Source: Paracoccus aerius (lineage in GTDB: Bacteria; Pseudomonadota; Alphaproteobacteria; Rhodobacterales; Rhodobacteraceae). Taken from it: 64,000 nucleotides of DNA. The notes below the pieces were generated by a model that saw only the letters and a list, made by a program, of their open reading frames with translations, searched no databases and was not told the DNA's origin. Where the stretch lies: assembly GCF_014656455.1 (NCBI RefSeq), contig NZ_BNCL01000009.1:62001-126000 (forward strand). The letters are read 5' to 3'. This document shows positions 37,036-46,363 of the stretch, one piece after another; positions within the stretch are counted from its first letter, which is position 1, and every line of letters starts with the position of its first letter. Made by a program: the position numbers and the translations under genes.

Positions 37036-37370
37036 CCTATTCTCCCTATGTTCCCCTCGTTGCCGCGATCGGCTTGGAGGTCGTCGGCACATCCCTTTTG
37101 CAGCGGTCGGAACAGTTTACGCGGCTGGCGCCGACCGTCGGCATGGCCCTGTGCTATCTGGCAAGCTTCTACCTCTTGTCGCTCAGCCTGCGCGCTTTGC
37201 CCCTGGGCATCGCCTATGCGATCTGGAGCGCGCTTGGCATCGTGCTGGTCGCCCTGATCGGCTTCTTCGTCTTCGGGCAGCGCCTGGACCTGCCTGCCGT
37301 AATCGGCCTTGCCCTGATCGTGCTGGGGGTGCTGGTGGTGAACCTGTTCTCGCGCACCGTCGGGCACTGA
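37032..37370 (+). CDS. Small multidrug resistance (SMR/DMT) transporter
   Basis: The 112-residue protein begins with GTG inside GTGA, overlapping the preceding stop. It has four helices, and the first carries the glutamate of SMR proteins (AAIGLEVVGTSLLQRSE). LPLGIAYAIWSALGIVLVAL and the last helix LPAVIGLALIVLGVLVVNLF complete the pattern. It may export cationic compounds or guanidinium; the sequence does not decide. Confidence 0.85.
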   Translation: MTYSPYVPLVAAIGLEVVGTSLLQRSEQFTRLAPTVGMALCYLASFYLLSLSLRALPLGIAYAIWSALGIVLVALIGFFVFGQRLDLPAVIGLALIVLGVLVVNLFSRTVGH

Positions 37371-39050
37371 TCAGCGTTCGGTCAGCTTCAATTCGATCCG
37401 CCGGTTCGCGGCAAGCTCCTCGGGCGTGTTTCCAGCCGAGACCGGCCGGGTGTCTGCAAATCCCGCCGGCGCAAGGCGGTTGGCCGGGAAGCCAAGCTGT
37501 TCGGTCATGTATCGGACCACGGCCAGGGCGCGGGCCTGGCTTAGTTCCCAGTTGTCGCGATAACGTCCCGCGCCCGACAGGGGCGTGCTGTCGGTGTGGC
37601 CATCCACGCGGATGATCCAATCTATCTCGGGCGGGATGTCGCCCGAGATTTCGGACAGCATCCGGGCCACCCGCGCCACCTGGTCCTGCCCGGGGGCTGA
37701 AAGCGTCGCCTCGCCCGGCGCGAACAGCACCTCGGACTGGAAGACGAAGCGGTCGCCCACGACCTGCACGCCTTCCCGCCCCGACAGGATCTGCGACAGG
37801 CGGCCGAAGAACTCGGACCGATAGCGGGCGAGGTCGCGCGCCTCTTCCTCGGCCCGCTGGCGTGCCTGTTCTTCAAGGCTCAGGCGCCGTTCCTTTTCCT
37901 CGGCCGCAAGCAGAAGGGCCGCGTTCAACTGCTGTCCCAGGTTTTCGACGCGCAATTCGGCTTGCCGCTGTTCGTCGCCCGCCGCATCCAGAAGCGCCTG
38001 CAGCGATCCCAGTTGCGCGGTCAGGGACGCCACCTGTTCGTTCAGCAGCGCAACGCGACGCTGCCCGTCCTCGGTCAGGCCCTGCTGGTCGGCCAAGGCC
38101 TTTTCCGCCGTGGCCAGCAGCGCCGCCTGGCGTTCGACCTCGGTCAGGGTTTGCTGGGCCTGGGCCGTGGCCTGATCGCGCGCGGCCTCGGCTGCGGCCA
38201 GAAGGGTCAAGGTCTCCTCGGCCCGCTTGCGGCTTTCCTCCAGCGACAGGGTCATGGCGGTCAGTTCGGCATCGGCCTGCTCCAGACGCTCGCGCAGGGC
38301 GCGGGCGGCCTCGGCATCGGTCAAGCGCGCGGCCTCGGCTTCGGTCAGTTGTGCCTGCAGGGCGTTGGCCCTGGCGGTCGTTTCCTGGTTCTGGCGGCGC
38401 AGGTCGGCCGTCAGCGCCTCGAGCGCGTCGCGCCGGGCGGCGGCAAGGCGGGCCTGTTCGGCCTGGGCGTCGATCTCGCTGCGGGCCGCTGCCACCGCCA
38501 GTTCCGCGGCACTTGCGCGGCTTTCCTGTTGCGCCAGTTGTGACTGCATCTGCTGCTGCAGCGCATCGGCTTGTTCGCGATCCGCCACGCGCGCGGCCAT
38601 CAACGCCGCAACCTCGGCCTCGAAGTCGGTCAGGCGGCTGCGGGCCTGGTCCAGTTCGCCCTGGCTGCTTTCCAGTTGGGTGGACAGCCGGGTGATCCGG
38701 GCCGCCCTGTCGCGTGCCTCGGCCTCGGCATCGGCAAGCTGGCCTTGCAGGGTTTCCTCGCGGTCTTCGGATGCGGTCAGGGCCTGGCCCAGGGCCGCGA
38801 CCTGCTGGCCCAGTTCCTGAAGGCGGCGTTCCTGGCCCGAGATTACGCGTTCCTGGCTGGAAATGACCTGATCCTGTTCGGTGATCGTGTCGTCCTGGTT
38901 GGTGATCTGGTCGCGCAGCACCGACTGCATGACGGTGAAGATGGTCAGGACGAAGACCAGAACCATCAGCAGCGTTGCCAGGGCATCCACGAAGCCCGGC
39001 CAGATATTGGTCGAGAAGCGATGTCCCGAGGCGGCGCGGCGCAGGGCCAT
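37371..39050 (-). CDS. MotB/OmpA-like protein with very long coiled coil
   Basis: The 559-residue protein has a short cytoplasmic N-terminus, one transmembrane helix (FVDALATLLMVLVFVLTIFT) with Asp22 in the place of the proton-carrying aspartate of MotB, and a coiled coil of about 350 residues dense in Ala, Glu, Gln and Arg (residues about 60-410). The C-terminal OmpA domain binds peptidoglycan (VDGHTDSTPLSGAGRYRDNW near residue 475, LAANRRIELKLTE at the end). It pairs with the MotA/ExbB-like gene 3 bases upstream. Role unknown; flagellar MotB is much shorter. Confidence 0.82.
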   Translation of the reverse strand: MALRRAASGHRFSTNIWPGFVDALATLLMVLVFVLTIFTVMQSVLRDQITNQDDTITEQDQVISSQERVISGQERRLQELGQQVAALGQALTASEDREETLQGQLADAEAEARDRAARITRLSTQLESSQGELDQARSRLTDFEAEVAALMAARVADREQADALQQQMQSQLAQQESRASAAELAVAAARSEIDAQAEQARLAAARRDALEALTADLRRQNQETTARANALQAQLTEAEAARLTDAEAARALRERLEQADAELTAMTLSLEESRKRAEETLTLLAAAEAARDQATAQAQQTLTEVERQAALLATAEKALADQQGLTEDGQRRVALLNEQVASLTAQLGSLQALLDAAGDEQRQAELRVENLGQQLNAALLLAAEEKERRLSLEEQARQRAEEEARDLARYRSEFFGRLSQILSGREGVQVVGDRFVFQSEVLFAPGEATLSAPGQDQVARVARMLSEISGDIPPEIDWIIRVDGHTDSTPLSGAGRYRDNWELSQARALAVVRYMTEQLGFPANRLAPAGFADTRPVSAGNTPEELAANRRIELKLTER

Positions 39051-39053
39051 GGC

Positions 39054-40418
39054 CTAGCTCCTGTCCCGCAGAACCAGCGGATCGCGCAGCAGGTCGTCGC
39101 GGAACGGATCGTTGAAGCGCGCAGCCCGCACTGCGCGGGTCAGCACAAGCAGGTCCGACCGCAGTTCGGCCACCATCTCGTCGCGCCCCTCGGCCAGGTC
39201 GCGGGCCAAGCGGTTCAGGGCTGCCTCGATGCCCGACATGTCGGGGGGCGCCGATGCGGGGCGGTCCGACTGCGCGCGCGCCAGTTCCACAAGCCGGTCC
39301 TGGCCCGCTGCCAGACGCGACAGCGCCTCGGCCAGGGACGAGGTGCCCGCCCGGGTCACGTCCCGCGCGGCCTCGGTCTGCTGGACCAGGGCCTCGACCG
39401 CCTGTGCCATCACCACGACGCGTTCATCGGCCATGGCGGCGGCCTCGTCCCGCTGCAGGTCGCGATCGGCCTGGATCTGCTGCAGGCGGTCCATCTGGCC
39501 CGCCATCTGTTCGAGGAAACCGGCAAGCGCCGCCTGATCGACCGCGTCCCCTTCCGATCCGGCAAGGCTGACGCGCGTAAAGCCCGACATCCATTCCTCG
39601 AGCTCGCGGTAAAAGCGGTTTTGGCCGTGGGTGGCGAACAGTTCCAGCATCCCCACGACCAGCGATCCCGCAAGGCCCAAAAGCGATGAGGAAAAGGCCG
39701 TGGCCATCCCGCCAAGCTGGGCTTCAAGTCCGCTCATCAGTTTGTCGAAGACCTGGATGCCGCTTTCGCCTTCCTGCGGGGCAAGGGTGCGGATCGTCTC
39801 GACAACGGCTGGGATGGTCGTGGCGAGGCCGTAGAAGGTCCCCAGAAGGCCCAGGAAGATCAGCAGGTTGGTCAGATACCGGGTGATGTCGCGAAGTTCG
39901 TCGATTCGGGTGGCGACCGAGTCAAGGATCGAACTTGCCGCGCCGGTGGATATCACCCCCCCGGCCGGTCCCCTTGTTCCCAGAAGGGCAGCCAGGGGTG
40001 CGAGCAGGCGCGGGGGCTTGTCGCCGCTGTCGGATTCGCCGCGCGCGGCGATGCCCTTTTCGACCGCATTGCGGCGGCGTTGCGCGAAACGCTCGATCCA
40101 GCTGACCGAGCGGATCAGTTGCGCCACCTGCCAGAAACAGGCCAGCACCCCAAGCGCGAAAACGGCCAGGATGACGCCGTTCAGCCACAAGTTCGCCTGG
40201 AAGATCGGCAGGATGCGGCCATAGGCGACCCATCCGCCTGCCAGCACCAGGGCAAGAACCGTCACCATCATGACGATCTGGCGCACCGGTTGCGAGAAAT
40301 GCGGGTTCGTCGGCCCGCTGCCGCCTGACCGGGTGGCGGTGATCCGACGATTTGCCGGACCTGTCCGGCCAGTCAGGGTCGAGGCGTCGGCTCGGTGGCT
40401 GCTCGATGGTTCGCTCAA
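39054..40418 (-). CDS. MotA/TolQ/ExbB-like proton channel protein
   Basis: The 454-residue protein has two N-terminal helices (IVMMVTVLALVLAGGWVAYG; VILAVFALGVLACFWQVAQL), then LLIFLGLLGTFYGLATTIPA and GMATAFSSSLLGLAGSLVVG, the channel helices typical of MotA/TolQ/ExbB. A long cytoplasmic helix-rich tail follows (residues about 260-450). The chosen start is TTG at 40418, giving MSEPSSSH, with AGGGGAAGG upstream. It forms an operon with the MotB-like gene. Confidence 0.82.
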   Translation of the reverse strand: MSEPSSSHRADASTLTGRTGPANRRITATRSGGSGPTNPHFSQPVRQIVMMVTVLALVLAGGWVAYGRILPIFQANLWLNGVILAVFALGVLACFWQVAQLIRSVSWIERFAQRRRNAVEKGIAARGESDSGDKPPRLLAPLAALLGTRGPAGGVISTGAASSILDSVATRIDELRDITRYLTNLLIFLGLLGTFYGLATTIPAVVETIRTLAPQEGESGIQVFDKLMSGLEAQLGGMATAFSSSLLGLAGSLVVGMLELFATHGQNRFYRELEEWMSGFTRVSLAGSEGDAVDQAALAGFLEQMAGQMDRLQQIQADRDLQRDEAAAMADERVVVMAQAVEALVQQTEAARDVTRAGTSSLAEALSRLAAGQDRLVELARAQSDRPASAPPDMSGIEAALNRLARDLAEGRDEMVAELRSDLLVLTRAVRAARFNDPFRDDLLRDPLVLRDRS

Positions 40419-40497
40419 CTGGACGCCTTCCCCTGGGCCAGAACTGTTCGGGGCCAAGTGTAGGGCGCGGCATTTCACTTGCCAAGCGATCCGACGC

Positions 40498-41073
40498 TCA
40501 GCTTGTCCTGTTAATGCCTTGTTCCAGAAGCCTGCGCACCTTGTCCGACAGGTGGTCCATGTCGCTGTCGCCCAGTCCGATCTGCGCCAGATGAGCGGCC
40601 GTGTTGAACAGATAGTCCGCGTTGGGCCCGCGCCCGCCATGCGCCTGCGCGATGATCCTTGCCTGTTCGTCCACGGGCAGGCCGCCCGCATATTGCACGT
40701 GGTCCCGCCGCATCACATAGGCCAGCGCCTCGACCCGGCGGCCGTCCTCCAGCCGCAGGGGCAGGATCGCTTCTTGGTAAGCGTCGGTGACCAGTTCGCG
40801 GGCGCGCAGATAGGCCAACACCTCGTCGTGGTCGTGGTCGGCGATCCGCAAGGCCAGGCCGCCGCATTCCGCCTCCGGCTGCGCGTCCAGGCCAAGCACA
40901 AGGCCGGGCAGGCTGGCCGTGCCGCGATGCTGGATCGACCGCAGGCAGAAGCTGCGGGCATAGCCGGTCAGCCAGGCCCGGGCGGTTTCGGCCGGGGCAA
41001 AACCCGGATCCCAGATGAGGGAACCGTAACCGAAGACCCAATCTATCTTTCGCATCTGCCCAATTCCGTTCAT
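40498..41073 (-). CDS. Gamma-glutamylcyclotransferase (ChaC-like)
   Basis: The 191-residue protein begins MNGIGQMRKIDWVFGYGSLI and has the YGSLIW substrate loop, RRDHVQYAGGLPVDEQA and LRIADHDHDEV, the features of ChaC. ChaC-type enzymes cleave glutathione to 5-oxoproline and Cys-Gly. An internal ATG at 41055 is a possible second start. It lies 79 bases before the MotA-like gene on the same strand. Confidence 0.9.
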   Translation of the reverse strand: MNGIGQMRKIDWVFGYGSLIWDPGFAPAETARAWLTGYARSFCLRSIQHRGTASLPGLVLGLDAQPEAECGGLALRIADHDHDEVLAYLRARELVTDAYQEAILPLRLEDGRRVEALAYVMRRDHVQYAGGLPVDEQARIIAQAHGGRGPNADYLFNTAAHLAQIGLGDSDMDHLSDKVRRLLEQGINRTS

Positions 41074-41133
41074 TGCGTGAAAACTAGGGCAGCGCGGGGC
41101 AGGATGAAAGGGTCGCAGGGGATGAGGGGGACA

Positions 41134-42084
41134 ATGAGGATCATTCGCTGGCTGCTGCTGGCTTTGTTGCTGCTGACAGGCCTTTGGTTCGCGGCCGAGC
41201 CGTTGCTGGTGTCCCAGGCCCGCAAAGGCGTTCCCGCAGACAGCATCGCCGCGCAGCCCGGGCCAGGACGGTTGGGCCTGACGCTGAAGGGGGTCATGCT
41301 GCCGACGCAGACCGGGCTGTTCACGCTGCCGTCGCTTGATGCCTGGGTGACGCCGCTGGCGCCGCTGACACTGCGCGCCATCCTGCCCGACAGCGCGGTG
41401 CTGGAGGACGCTGCGGGTCGGCGGCAGATTTCCATGAATGGCGCCAAGGCCAGGATCAAGCTGTCGCCCCTGGGCGGCACCCTAAAACAGATGCAGGCGC
41501 AGTTCGACGCCCTTGGTCTGGACGGCGTTGATCTGTCGGGGCCGGGACGGGTCACGATCCGGGCCGTGGGTGACGACCGGGTGCCCGGCGCGGCCTATCA
41601 GGCGCAGCTTGACCTGGCCGATCTGCGCCTGCCGCAGATCGCCGCCGCGACGGGAGGGTTGCGCATCTGGATGGACCGGCCGCTAGGGCTGAACGCCGGC
41701 CCCGAGGCTCCGATGGTTCAGGGCATCATGACAGAGGGGCTGGATATCGACGCCCGCGGCCTTGCCTTGCGCATCGCCGGGCTGCTGCAGAAGGGGCCGG
41801 ATGGCCGGGCCGAGGGGCGGCTGGCAATCTATGCCAGCGATCCGGGGGCGCTTCTGGACAATGCGGTGGATCATGGCCTGCTGCCCCCGCAAGCGCGGCT
41901 GCTGGTCGGGGCCATGCTGAACCGCATCGGGCAGGCCGATTTCACCGGTCCATTGCTGCCGGGCCAGCCGCCAATGCCCCCCGCGCCCCAGGGGCAGTTG
42001 CGCATCCCGGTCGAGATGCGCGACGGCCAGATGCTGCTGGGCGGAATCCAGGTCGGGCAGGCCCCCGCCTGGCCCACGCCCTAG
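41134..42084 (+). CDS. DUF2125-type exported protein
   Basis: The 316-residue protein starts MRIIRWLLLALLLLTGLWFA, a signal anchor, followed by a beta-rich periplasmic part (GLTLKGVMLPTQTGLFTLPS) of the DUF2125 pattern in Rhodobacterales. Function unknown. ATG codons at 41104 and 41122 are also in frame; 41134 has GAGGGG just ahead and gives the cleanest signal. Its stop and that of tyrA share CTAG. Confidence 0.7.
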   Translation: MRIIRWLLLALLLLTGLWFAAEPLLVSQARKGVPADSIAAQPGPGRLGLTLKGVMLPTQTGLFTLPSLDAWVTPLAPLTLRAILPDSAVLEDAAGRRQISMNGAKARIKLSPLGGTLKQMQAQFDALGLDGVDLSGPGRVTIRAVGDDRVPGAAYQAQLDLADLRLPQIAAATGGLRIWMDRPLGLNAGPEAPMVQGIMTEGLDIDARGLALRIAGLLQKGPDGRAEGRLAIYASDPGALLDNAVDHGLLPPQARLLVGAMLNRIGQADFTGPLLPGQPPMPPAPQGQLRIPVEMRDGQMLLGGIQVGQAPAWPTP

Positions 42085-43001
42085 CGCGCCGGAGCGACGC
42101 GGCCGAAGTCGGGGGCGGCGGTGTCCTGGCCCGCCTCGATGATGCCGCGGCGGATGGCGCGGGTGCGGGTGAAGTAATCGAACAACTGCTGTCCGTCGCC
42201 CATGCGGATCGCGCGCTGCAGGACGAACAGTTCCTCGGTGAAGCGGCCCAGGATGTCCAGCGTGGCCTCCTTGTTGTGCAGGAACACGTCGCGCCACATG
42301 GTCGGGTCGCTGGCCGCGATCCGGGTGAAGTCGCGGAAACCGGCGGCGGAATACTGGATCACCTCCTCGTCCGTGACGCGGCGCAGGTGGTCGGCGACGC
42401 CCACCATCGTATAGGCGATCAGGTGCGGCGCATGGCTGGTCACCGCCAGGACCAGGTCGTGATGGGCGGGTTCCATGTTGTCGGTCTTGGCGCCCATCGC
42501 GCGCACGAGGTCGGACAGCCGGGCCGCGGCGACGGGGTCGGTGTCGGGCAGGGGGGTCAGCAGCCACCAGCGGTTCTGGAACAGGCTGGCAAAGCCCGCG
42601 CGCGGGCCGGAATGTTCGGTCCCTGCCAGGGGATGGCCGGGAACGAAATGCACGCCCGCCGGAATATGGGGCGCCACTGCGTCGATCACCGATTGCTTGA
42701 CGGAACCCACGTCCGTCACGGTCGCGCCTGGCTTCAGATGCGGTGCGATCTCGGCCGCGACGGCGCCCATCGCACCCACCGGAACGGCCAGCACGACAAG
42801 GTCGGCATCCGCCACCGCCTCGGCCGCGCTGTCGGTGATGCGATCGCACAGGCCTATGTCGCGGGCGACATCGCGGGTTTCGGCGCTGCGGGCAAATCCC
42901 ACCACTTCGGCGGCCAGCCCCTTTTCGCGGATCGCATGGGACATGGACCCGGCGATCAGCCCCAGCCCGATCAGCGCCACGCGGTCGTAGATGACGGTCA
43001 T
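42081..43001 (-). CDS. Prephenate/arogenate dehydrogenase family protein
   Basis: The 306-residue protein begins MTVIYDRVALIGLGLIAGSM with an NAD(P) motif GLGLIAGS, then FVPGHPLAGTEHSGP with the catalytic histidine, and HAPHLIAYTMVG. It makes tyrosine precursors. Placement directly after hisC with an ATGA overlap is typical of alphaproteobacterial tyrA-type genes. Prephenate versus arogenate preference cannot be told. Confidence 0.92.
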   Translation of the reverse strand: MTVIYDRVALIGLGLIAGSMSHAIREKGLAAEVVGFARSAETRDVARDIGLCDRITDSAAEAVADADLVVLAVPVGAMGAVAAEIAPHLKPGATVTDVGSVKQSVIDAVAPHIPAGVHFVPGHPLAGTEHSGPRAGFASLFQNRWWLLTPLPDTDPVAAARLSDLVRAMGAKTDNMEPAHHDLVLAVTSHAPHLIAYTMVGVADHLRRVTDEEVIQYSAAGFRDFTRIAASDPTMWRDVFLHNKEATLDILGRFTEELFVLQRAIRMGDGQQLFDYFTRTRAIRRGIIEAGQDTAAPDFGRVAPAR

Positions 43002-44089
43002 GCGCCCCTCCGGTCGGCCTTGAAGCGGCCAAGGCTGTCGATCACGCGAGTGACGCCCTCCTCGTCGCCGACCGTGATGCGCAGGGCGGCGGGCAGGCCA
43101 TAGCTGGACACGCGGCGCACAAGGATGCCGTCGGCGCGCAACGCGGCATCCGCGGCCTCGGCCTCGGGCGCGTCGGCAAAGCGGGCCAGCACGAAATTGG
43201 CGAAGCTTTCGTCGCAGCCGATGCCCATCTGGATCAGCGAATTGCGCAGCCGTTCCCGCATCCGGGCGTTGAGGTCGGCGCAATGGTCGCGGAAGGCGGT
43301 GTCGCGGATCGCGGCCTCGGCAGCGGCCATCTGGGCGTTCGACAGGTTGAAGGGCTGCCGAATGCGGTTCAGCACGTCGATGATCTGGCGGCTGGCATAG
43401 CCCCAGCCGATCCGCAGCCCGCCCAACCCGTGGATCTTGGAAAACGTGCGGGTCATGATCACATTCGAATGCCGGTCCACAAGCCCCGCGCCCCCATCGG
43501 CACCGGCCGCAAACTCGGTATAGGCGCCGTCATGGACCAGCAGCACCGATTGCGGCAACCCATCCACCAGGCGCTGAACCTCGTCCTGGGTCAGCATCGT
43601 GCCGGTGGGGTTGGCGGGATTGGCGATGAAAACCACGCGCGTCCGGTCCGTCACGGCGGCCAGGATGGCGTCGATGTCGATCCGCCGCTCGGCCTCGGGG
43701 ACGGTGACGGGTGCCGCGCCGACCATCCGCGCCAGGATCGGATACATGGAAAAGCCATGTTCCGTCGTGATGACTTCATCCCCCGCGCCCGCAAAGGCAT
43801 GGACCACGAACTGCAAGACCTCATCCGACCCCACACCGCAGATGATCCGGTCGGGGTCCAGGCCGTGAACCTCGCCAATGGCCCGGCGCAGGGGGGCGTG
43901 GTCGGTGTTGGGGTAGCGATGCAGGTCATCCGCCGCCGCGGCATAGGCGGCCCGCGCCGCGTCGCTGCAACCCAGTGGGTTTTCGTTCGAGGACAACTTC
44001 AGCACCGTATCGCGCCCCGCCAGCCTGCTTTCGCCGCTGACATAAAGCGCAATGTCCATGATGCCGCGTTTGGGGGTGATCTGCGTCAT
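42998..44089 (-). CDS. hisC: Histidinol-phosphate aminotransferase
   Basis: The product has 363 residues from the ATG at 44089 (365 from 44095). It is a PLP enzyme with LKLSSNENPLGCSD, FIANPANPTGTML, the lysine motif TFSKIHGLGGLRIGW and LRITVGDEEG. It transfers the amino group in histidine synthesis and often also acts on aromatic substrates, which fits its coupling to tyrA. AAAGGA is better spaced for 44089. Confidence 0.93.
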   Translation of the reverse strand: MTQITPKRGIMDIALYVSGESRLAGRDTVLKLSSNENPLGCSDAARAAYAAAADDLHRYPNTDHAPLRRAIGEVHGLDPDRIICGVGSDEVLQFVVHAFAGAGDEVITTEHGFSMYPILARMVGAAPVTVPEAERRIDIDAILAAVTDRTRVVFIANPANPTGTMLTQDEVQRLVDGLPQSVLLVHDGAYTEFAAGADGGAGLVDRHSNVIMTRTFSKIHGLGGLRIGWGYASRQIIDVLNRIRQPFNLSNAQMAAAEAAIRDTAFRDHCADLNARMRERLRNSLIQMGIGCDESFANFVLARFADAPEAEAADAALRADGILVRRVSSYGLPAALRITVGDEEGVTRVIDSLGRFKADRRGA

Positions 44090-44188
44090 GTTCATATCCT
44101 TTGCGCGCCCCGTCTAGTCGATCGCGGTGCGCCGAGGAAGTGTCATGCGCGGGAAATCCGGCAGCCGTGGCCGCCGGATGTCACTGGG

Positions 44189-45415
44189 TCAATGCATCCC
44201 CACCAGTGGCTTGCCGTTCTGCAGGTGGCGCATCGCAAGCTTGCGTGCCATGCGGCCGCTTGCCAGTTCCCGCGCCGAGGGCGGCAGGCTGGTAGGCCGC
44301 TCCAGTTCCGGGAACAGGGCAAAGATCTCTGCCCTGGCGGCATGGCCCACGCCGCGCAGCGCCTGCGGACCGGTATAGAGCGACTCGGTCTCGGTCCCGT
44401 TGGCGAAGACGATCTCGTGCCGGTCGAACAGGATGTGGAAATATTCGACGGTTTCCAGATCGTCCGCGATGTCGATCCCCTCAAGCGGCAGAAGCTGCTT
44501 GGCGGCGACCAGAACCTCGGGTGCGCCGAACATGCGCTGCGCGATGGCAGACCGGACCAGGATCCGGTGCTGCGGCGACACCAGCAGCGCCTGTGCCGGA
44601 AGGTTCGCGCCGAGCGCACCCGGCGCGATCCGGATCGGGCGCAGGTTCGGCTGGGCCCGCAACCGTTCCGCCGGCAAGGCCACATGCCCGACCCAGCGGA
44701 CGGGCTGAGTGGCGTTGTCGCGCGTCACGACCAATGTGCCGACCGAAAGATCCTCGACCGCGACAAGACCGTCCGTCGTCAGGATCATCGTCCCGCGCAG
44801 GAAGCAGGGGACGACCTCTGCGTCGTCAAGGGGCAGGGTGCCGTTGGGGTTGTAGTTGAGGTTCAGAACGGCCGTGTTCAGCGTCTGCTGGGCCAGGTTC
44901 GTCACAGCCGTCGTGACAGGCCCCAAAACTGCGCCCAGTGCCGGGATGCCCGCCAAGGTCCCACCGATATCGTTGAGCGGCACGACGACCGGCGAAAGAT
45001 TGATGCCCACCAGGCTGAAATCCACGACGACACTGAGGCGGTCCTGGCTGAGGGGAATGTCAGACAGCATGAAGGCCTGATCGGCTTCATCGACATAAAA
45101 GCCGACGTCCACAGGATTCAAGCGAACGCCGATGCTGCCGAGCAGACCCACATTCGTGGTCACCCGGGCGGTGGTCAGCTGTCCGGTTCCGGCAAAGGTT
45201 CCGCTGTCGACGGTGGTGCCTTCCTCGTCAACAAGGGACAGCGTGTCGCCGCGATCAAGTGTCGTGGCCGAGTTTGCCTCGACATCATAACGGTCAAACT
45301 CGGCACTGGGGCTGAGATCGCTGAAGTTGAGAACGAAGGTCGGGGGAAGCTGGACGACCGGCGTGGTCGCCTCGAGGTCGATAACGGCGTTTGGCACCGC
45401 AGTAGTGTAGGGCAT
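44189..45415 (-). CDS. Hint-domain protein (Hedgehog/intein type), no splicing C-terminus
   Basis: The 408-residue protein has an N-terminal beta-rich part of about 200 residues (VDVGFYVDEADQAFMLSDIP) and a Hint domain starting at Cys204 in VVPCFLRGTMILTTDGLVAV, with SPQHRILVRS as the histidine block near residue 305. No downstream His-Asn-Cys/Ser splice junction occurs, so it may cleave itself rather than splice. Such proteins are frequent in Rhodobacteraceae and of unknown role. AAGGAA precedes the ATG. Confidence 0.82.
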   Translation of the reverse strand: MPYTTAVPNAVIDLEATTPVVQLPPTFVLNFSDLSPSAEFDRYDVEANSATTLDRGDTLSLVDEEGTTVDSGTFAGTGQLTTARVTTNVGLLGSIGVRLNPVDVGFYVDEADQAFMLSDIPLSQDRLSVVVDFSLVGINLSPVVVPLNDIGGTLAGIPALGAVLGPVTTAVTNLAQQTLNTAVLNLNYNPNGTLPLDDAEVVPCFLRGTMILTTDGLVAVEDLSVGTLVVTRDNATQPVRWVGHVALPAERLRAQPNLRPIRIAPGALGANLPAQALLVSPQHRILVRSAIAQRMFGAPEVLVAAKQLLPLEGIDIADDLETVEYFHILFDRHEIVFANGTETESLYTGPQALRGVGHAARAEIFALFPELERPTSLPPSARELASGRMARKLAMRHLQNGKPLVGMH

Positions 45416-45436
45416 GTTGTCTTCCTTTGGGCAGAC

Positions 45437-45452
45437 TCGGTCGCGCGACCGA
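45437..45452. promoter_or_regulatory. Perfect 16-base palindrome before the Hint gene
   Basis: TCGGTCGCGCGACCGA is a perfect palindrome 21 bases before the start codon. A TTAA-N6-TTAAC sequence at 45500-45514 farther upstream resembles CtrA sites, which normally have N7. Either could regulate the gene; neither is proven. Confidence 0.35.
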
Positions 45453-45552
45453 ATCGATAAGGGGATCGCGAGAAACATGCGGACGAGTAAATGGACATAT
45501 TAACTAAGCTTAACCAAATCGCGGAACGCAAATCCTTTCTTGGCCTTGAAAT

Positions 45553-45582
45553 GAAAAAGGCCGCACCCCGAGGGATGCGGCC
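45553..45582 (-). terminator. Intrinsic terminator after rpsD
   Basis: GGCCGCA (45559-45565) pairs with TGCGGCC (45576-45582), plus three inner pairs, and on the minus strand TTTTTCATTT follows the stem. It ends the leftward rpsD transcript. Confidence 0.75.
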
Positions 45583-45606
45583 CGATCTTGCTGTAGAACC
45601 GAAGGA

Positions 45607-46227
45607 TCAGTTCTTGGCGTAGTATTCGACGACCAGGTTCGGCTCCATCACGACGGCATAGGGCACGTCGCCCAGGGCCGGGGTGCGCACGAAGGTCGCG
45701 GTCATCTTGTTGTGGTCCACTTCCAGGTAGTCCGGAACATCACGCTCGGTCAGGCCGACGGCCTCCAGCACGATGGCCAACTGGCGCGAACGTTCGCGGA
45801 TGGCGATGACGTCGCCTTCCTTGACGCGGTAGGACGCGATGTTGACGCGCTGGCCGTTCACGGTGATGTGGCCGTGGTTCACGAACTGGCGGGCAGCCCA
45901 GATGGTCGCGACGAACTTGGCGCGGAAGACGACGGCGTCCAGGCGGCGCTCCAGCAGGCCGACCAGGTTTTCGCCCGTGTCGCCCTTGACGCGTTCGGCT
46001 TCGGCATAGATGCGGCGGAACTGCTTTTCGGTCAGGTCGCCGTAATAGCCCTTCAGCTTCTGCTTGGCGCGCAGCTGGGTGCCGAAGTCGGACAGTTTGT
46101 TCTTGCGGCGCTGACCGTGCTGGCCGGGGCCGTATTCGCGGCGGTTGACCGGGGATTTGGCGCGGCCCCAGATGTTCTCGCCCATGCGGCGGTCAAGCTT
46201 GTACTTGGCAGAGGTGCGTTTCGTCAC
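45607..46227 (-). CDS. rpsD: 30S ribosomal protein S4
   Basis: The 206-residue primary-binding protein contains [59 protein letters not shown] and the S4 fold [20 protein letters not shown]. It starts with GTG at 46227 with AAGGAGA seven bases ahead. It stands alone, away from the large ribosomal operons, as is usual in this order. Confidence 0.98.
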   Translation of the reverse strand: MTKRTSAKYKLDRRMGENIWGRAKSPVNRREYGPGQHGQRRKNKLSDFGTQLRAKQKLKGYYGDLTEKQFRRIYAEAERVKGDTGENLVGLLERRLDAVVFRAKFVATIWAARQFVNHGHITVNGQRVNIASYRVKEGDVIAIRERSRQLAIVLEAVGLTERDVPDYLEVDHNKMTATFVRTPALGDVPYAVVMEPNLVVEYYAKN

Positions 46228-46363
46228 CGCTGATCTCCTTCATTGCATTATCGAAGGGCGTTGTCCTTTGGCCGTGATCTTGCGATCTGGCCCGACAGGA
46301 TTCCCCTTGCGGGGTCCACCAACACCAATGGAAGCGGCGCTTATAGACGCAGCCGCGCCGCTG

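Noticed and set aside
37371..40418. Zorya defence system (ZorA/ZorB)
   Set aside because: The motor halves resemble ZorA and ZorB, but the long rod is on the wrong partner and no ZorC, ZorD or ZorE-type gene is near.
44189..45415. Intein inside the Hint gene
   Set aside because: No C-terminal His-Asn and following Cys/Ser/Thr junction and no flanking extein family.
43283..45460. 725-codon frame opposite hisC and the Hint gene
   Set aside because: Spans two genes and their spacer without a domain pattern; an antisense artefact.
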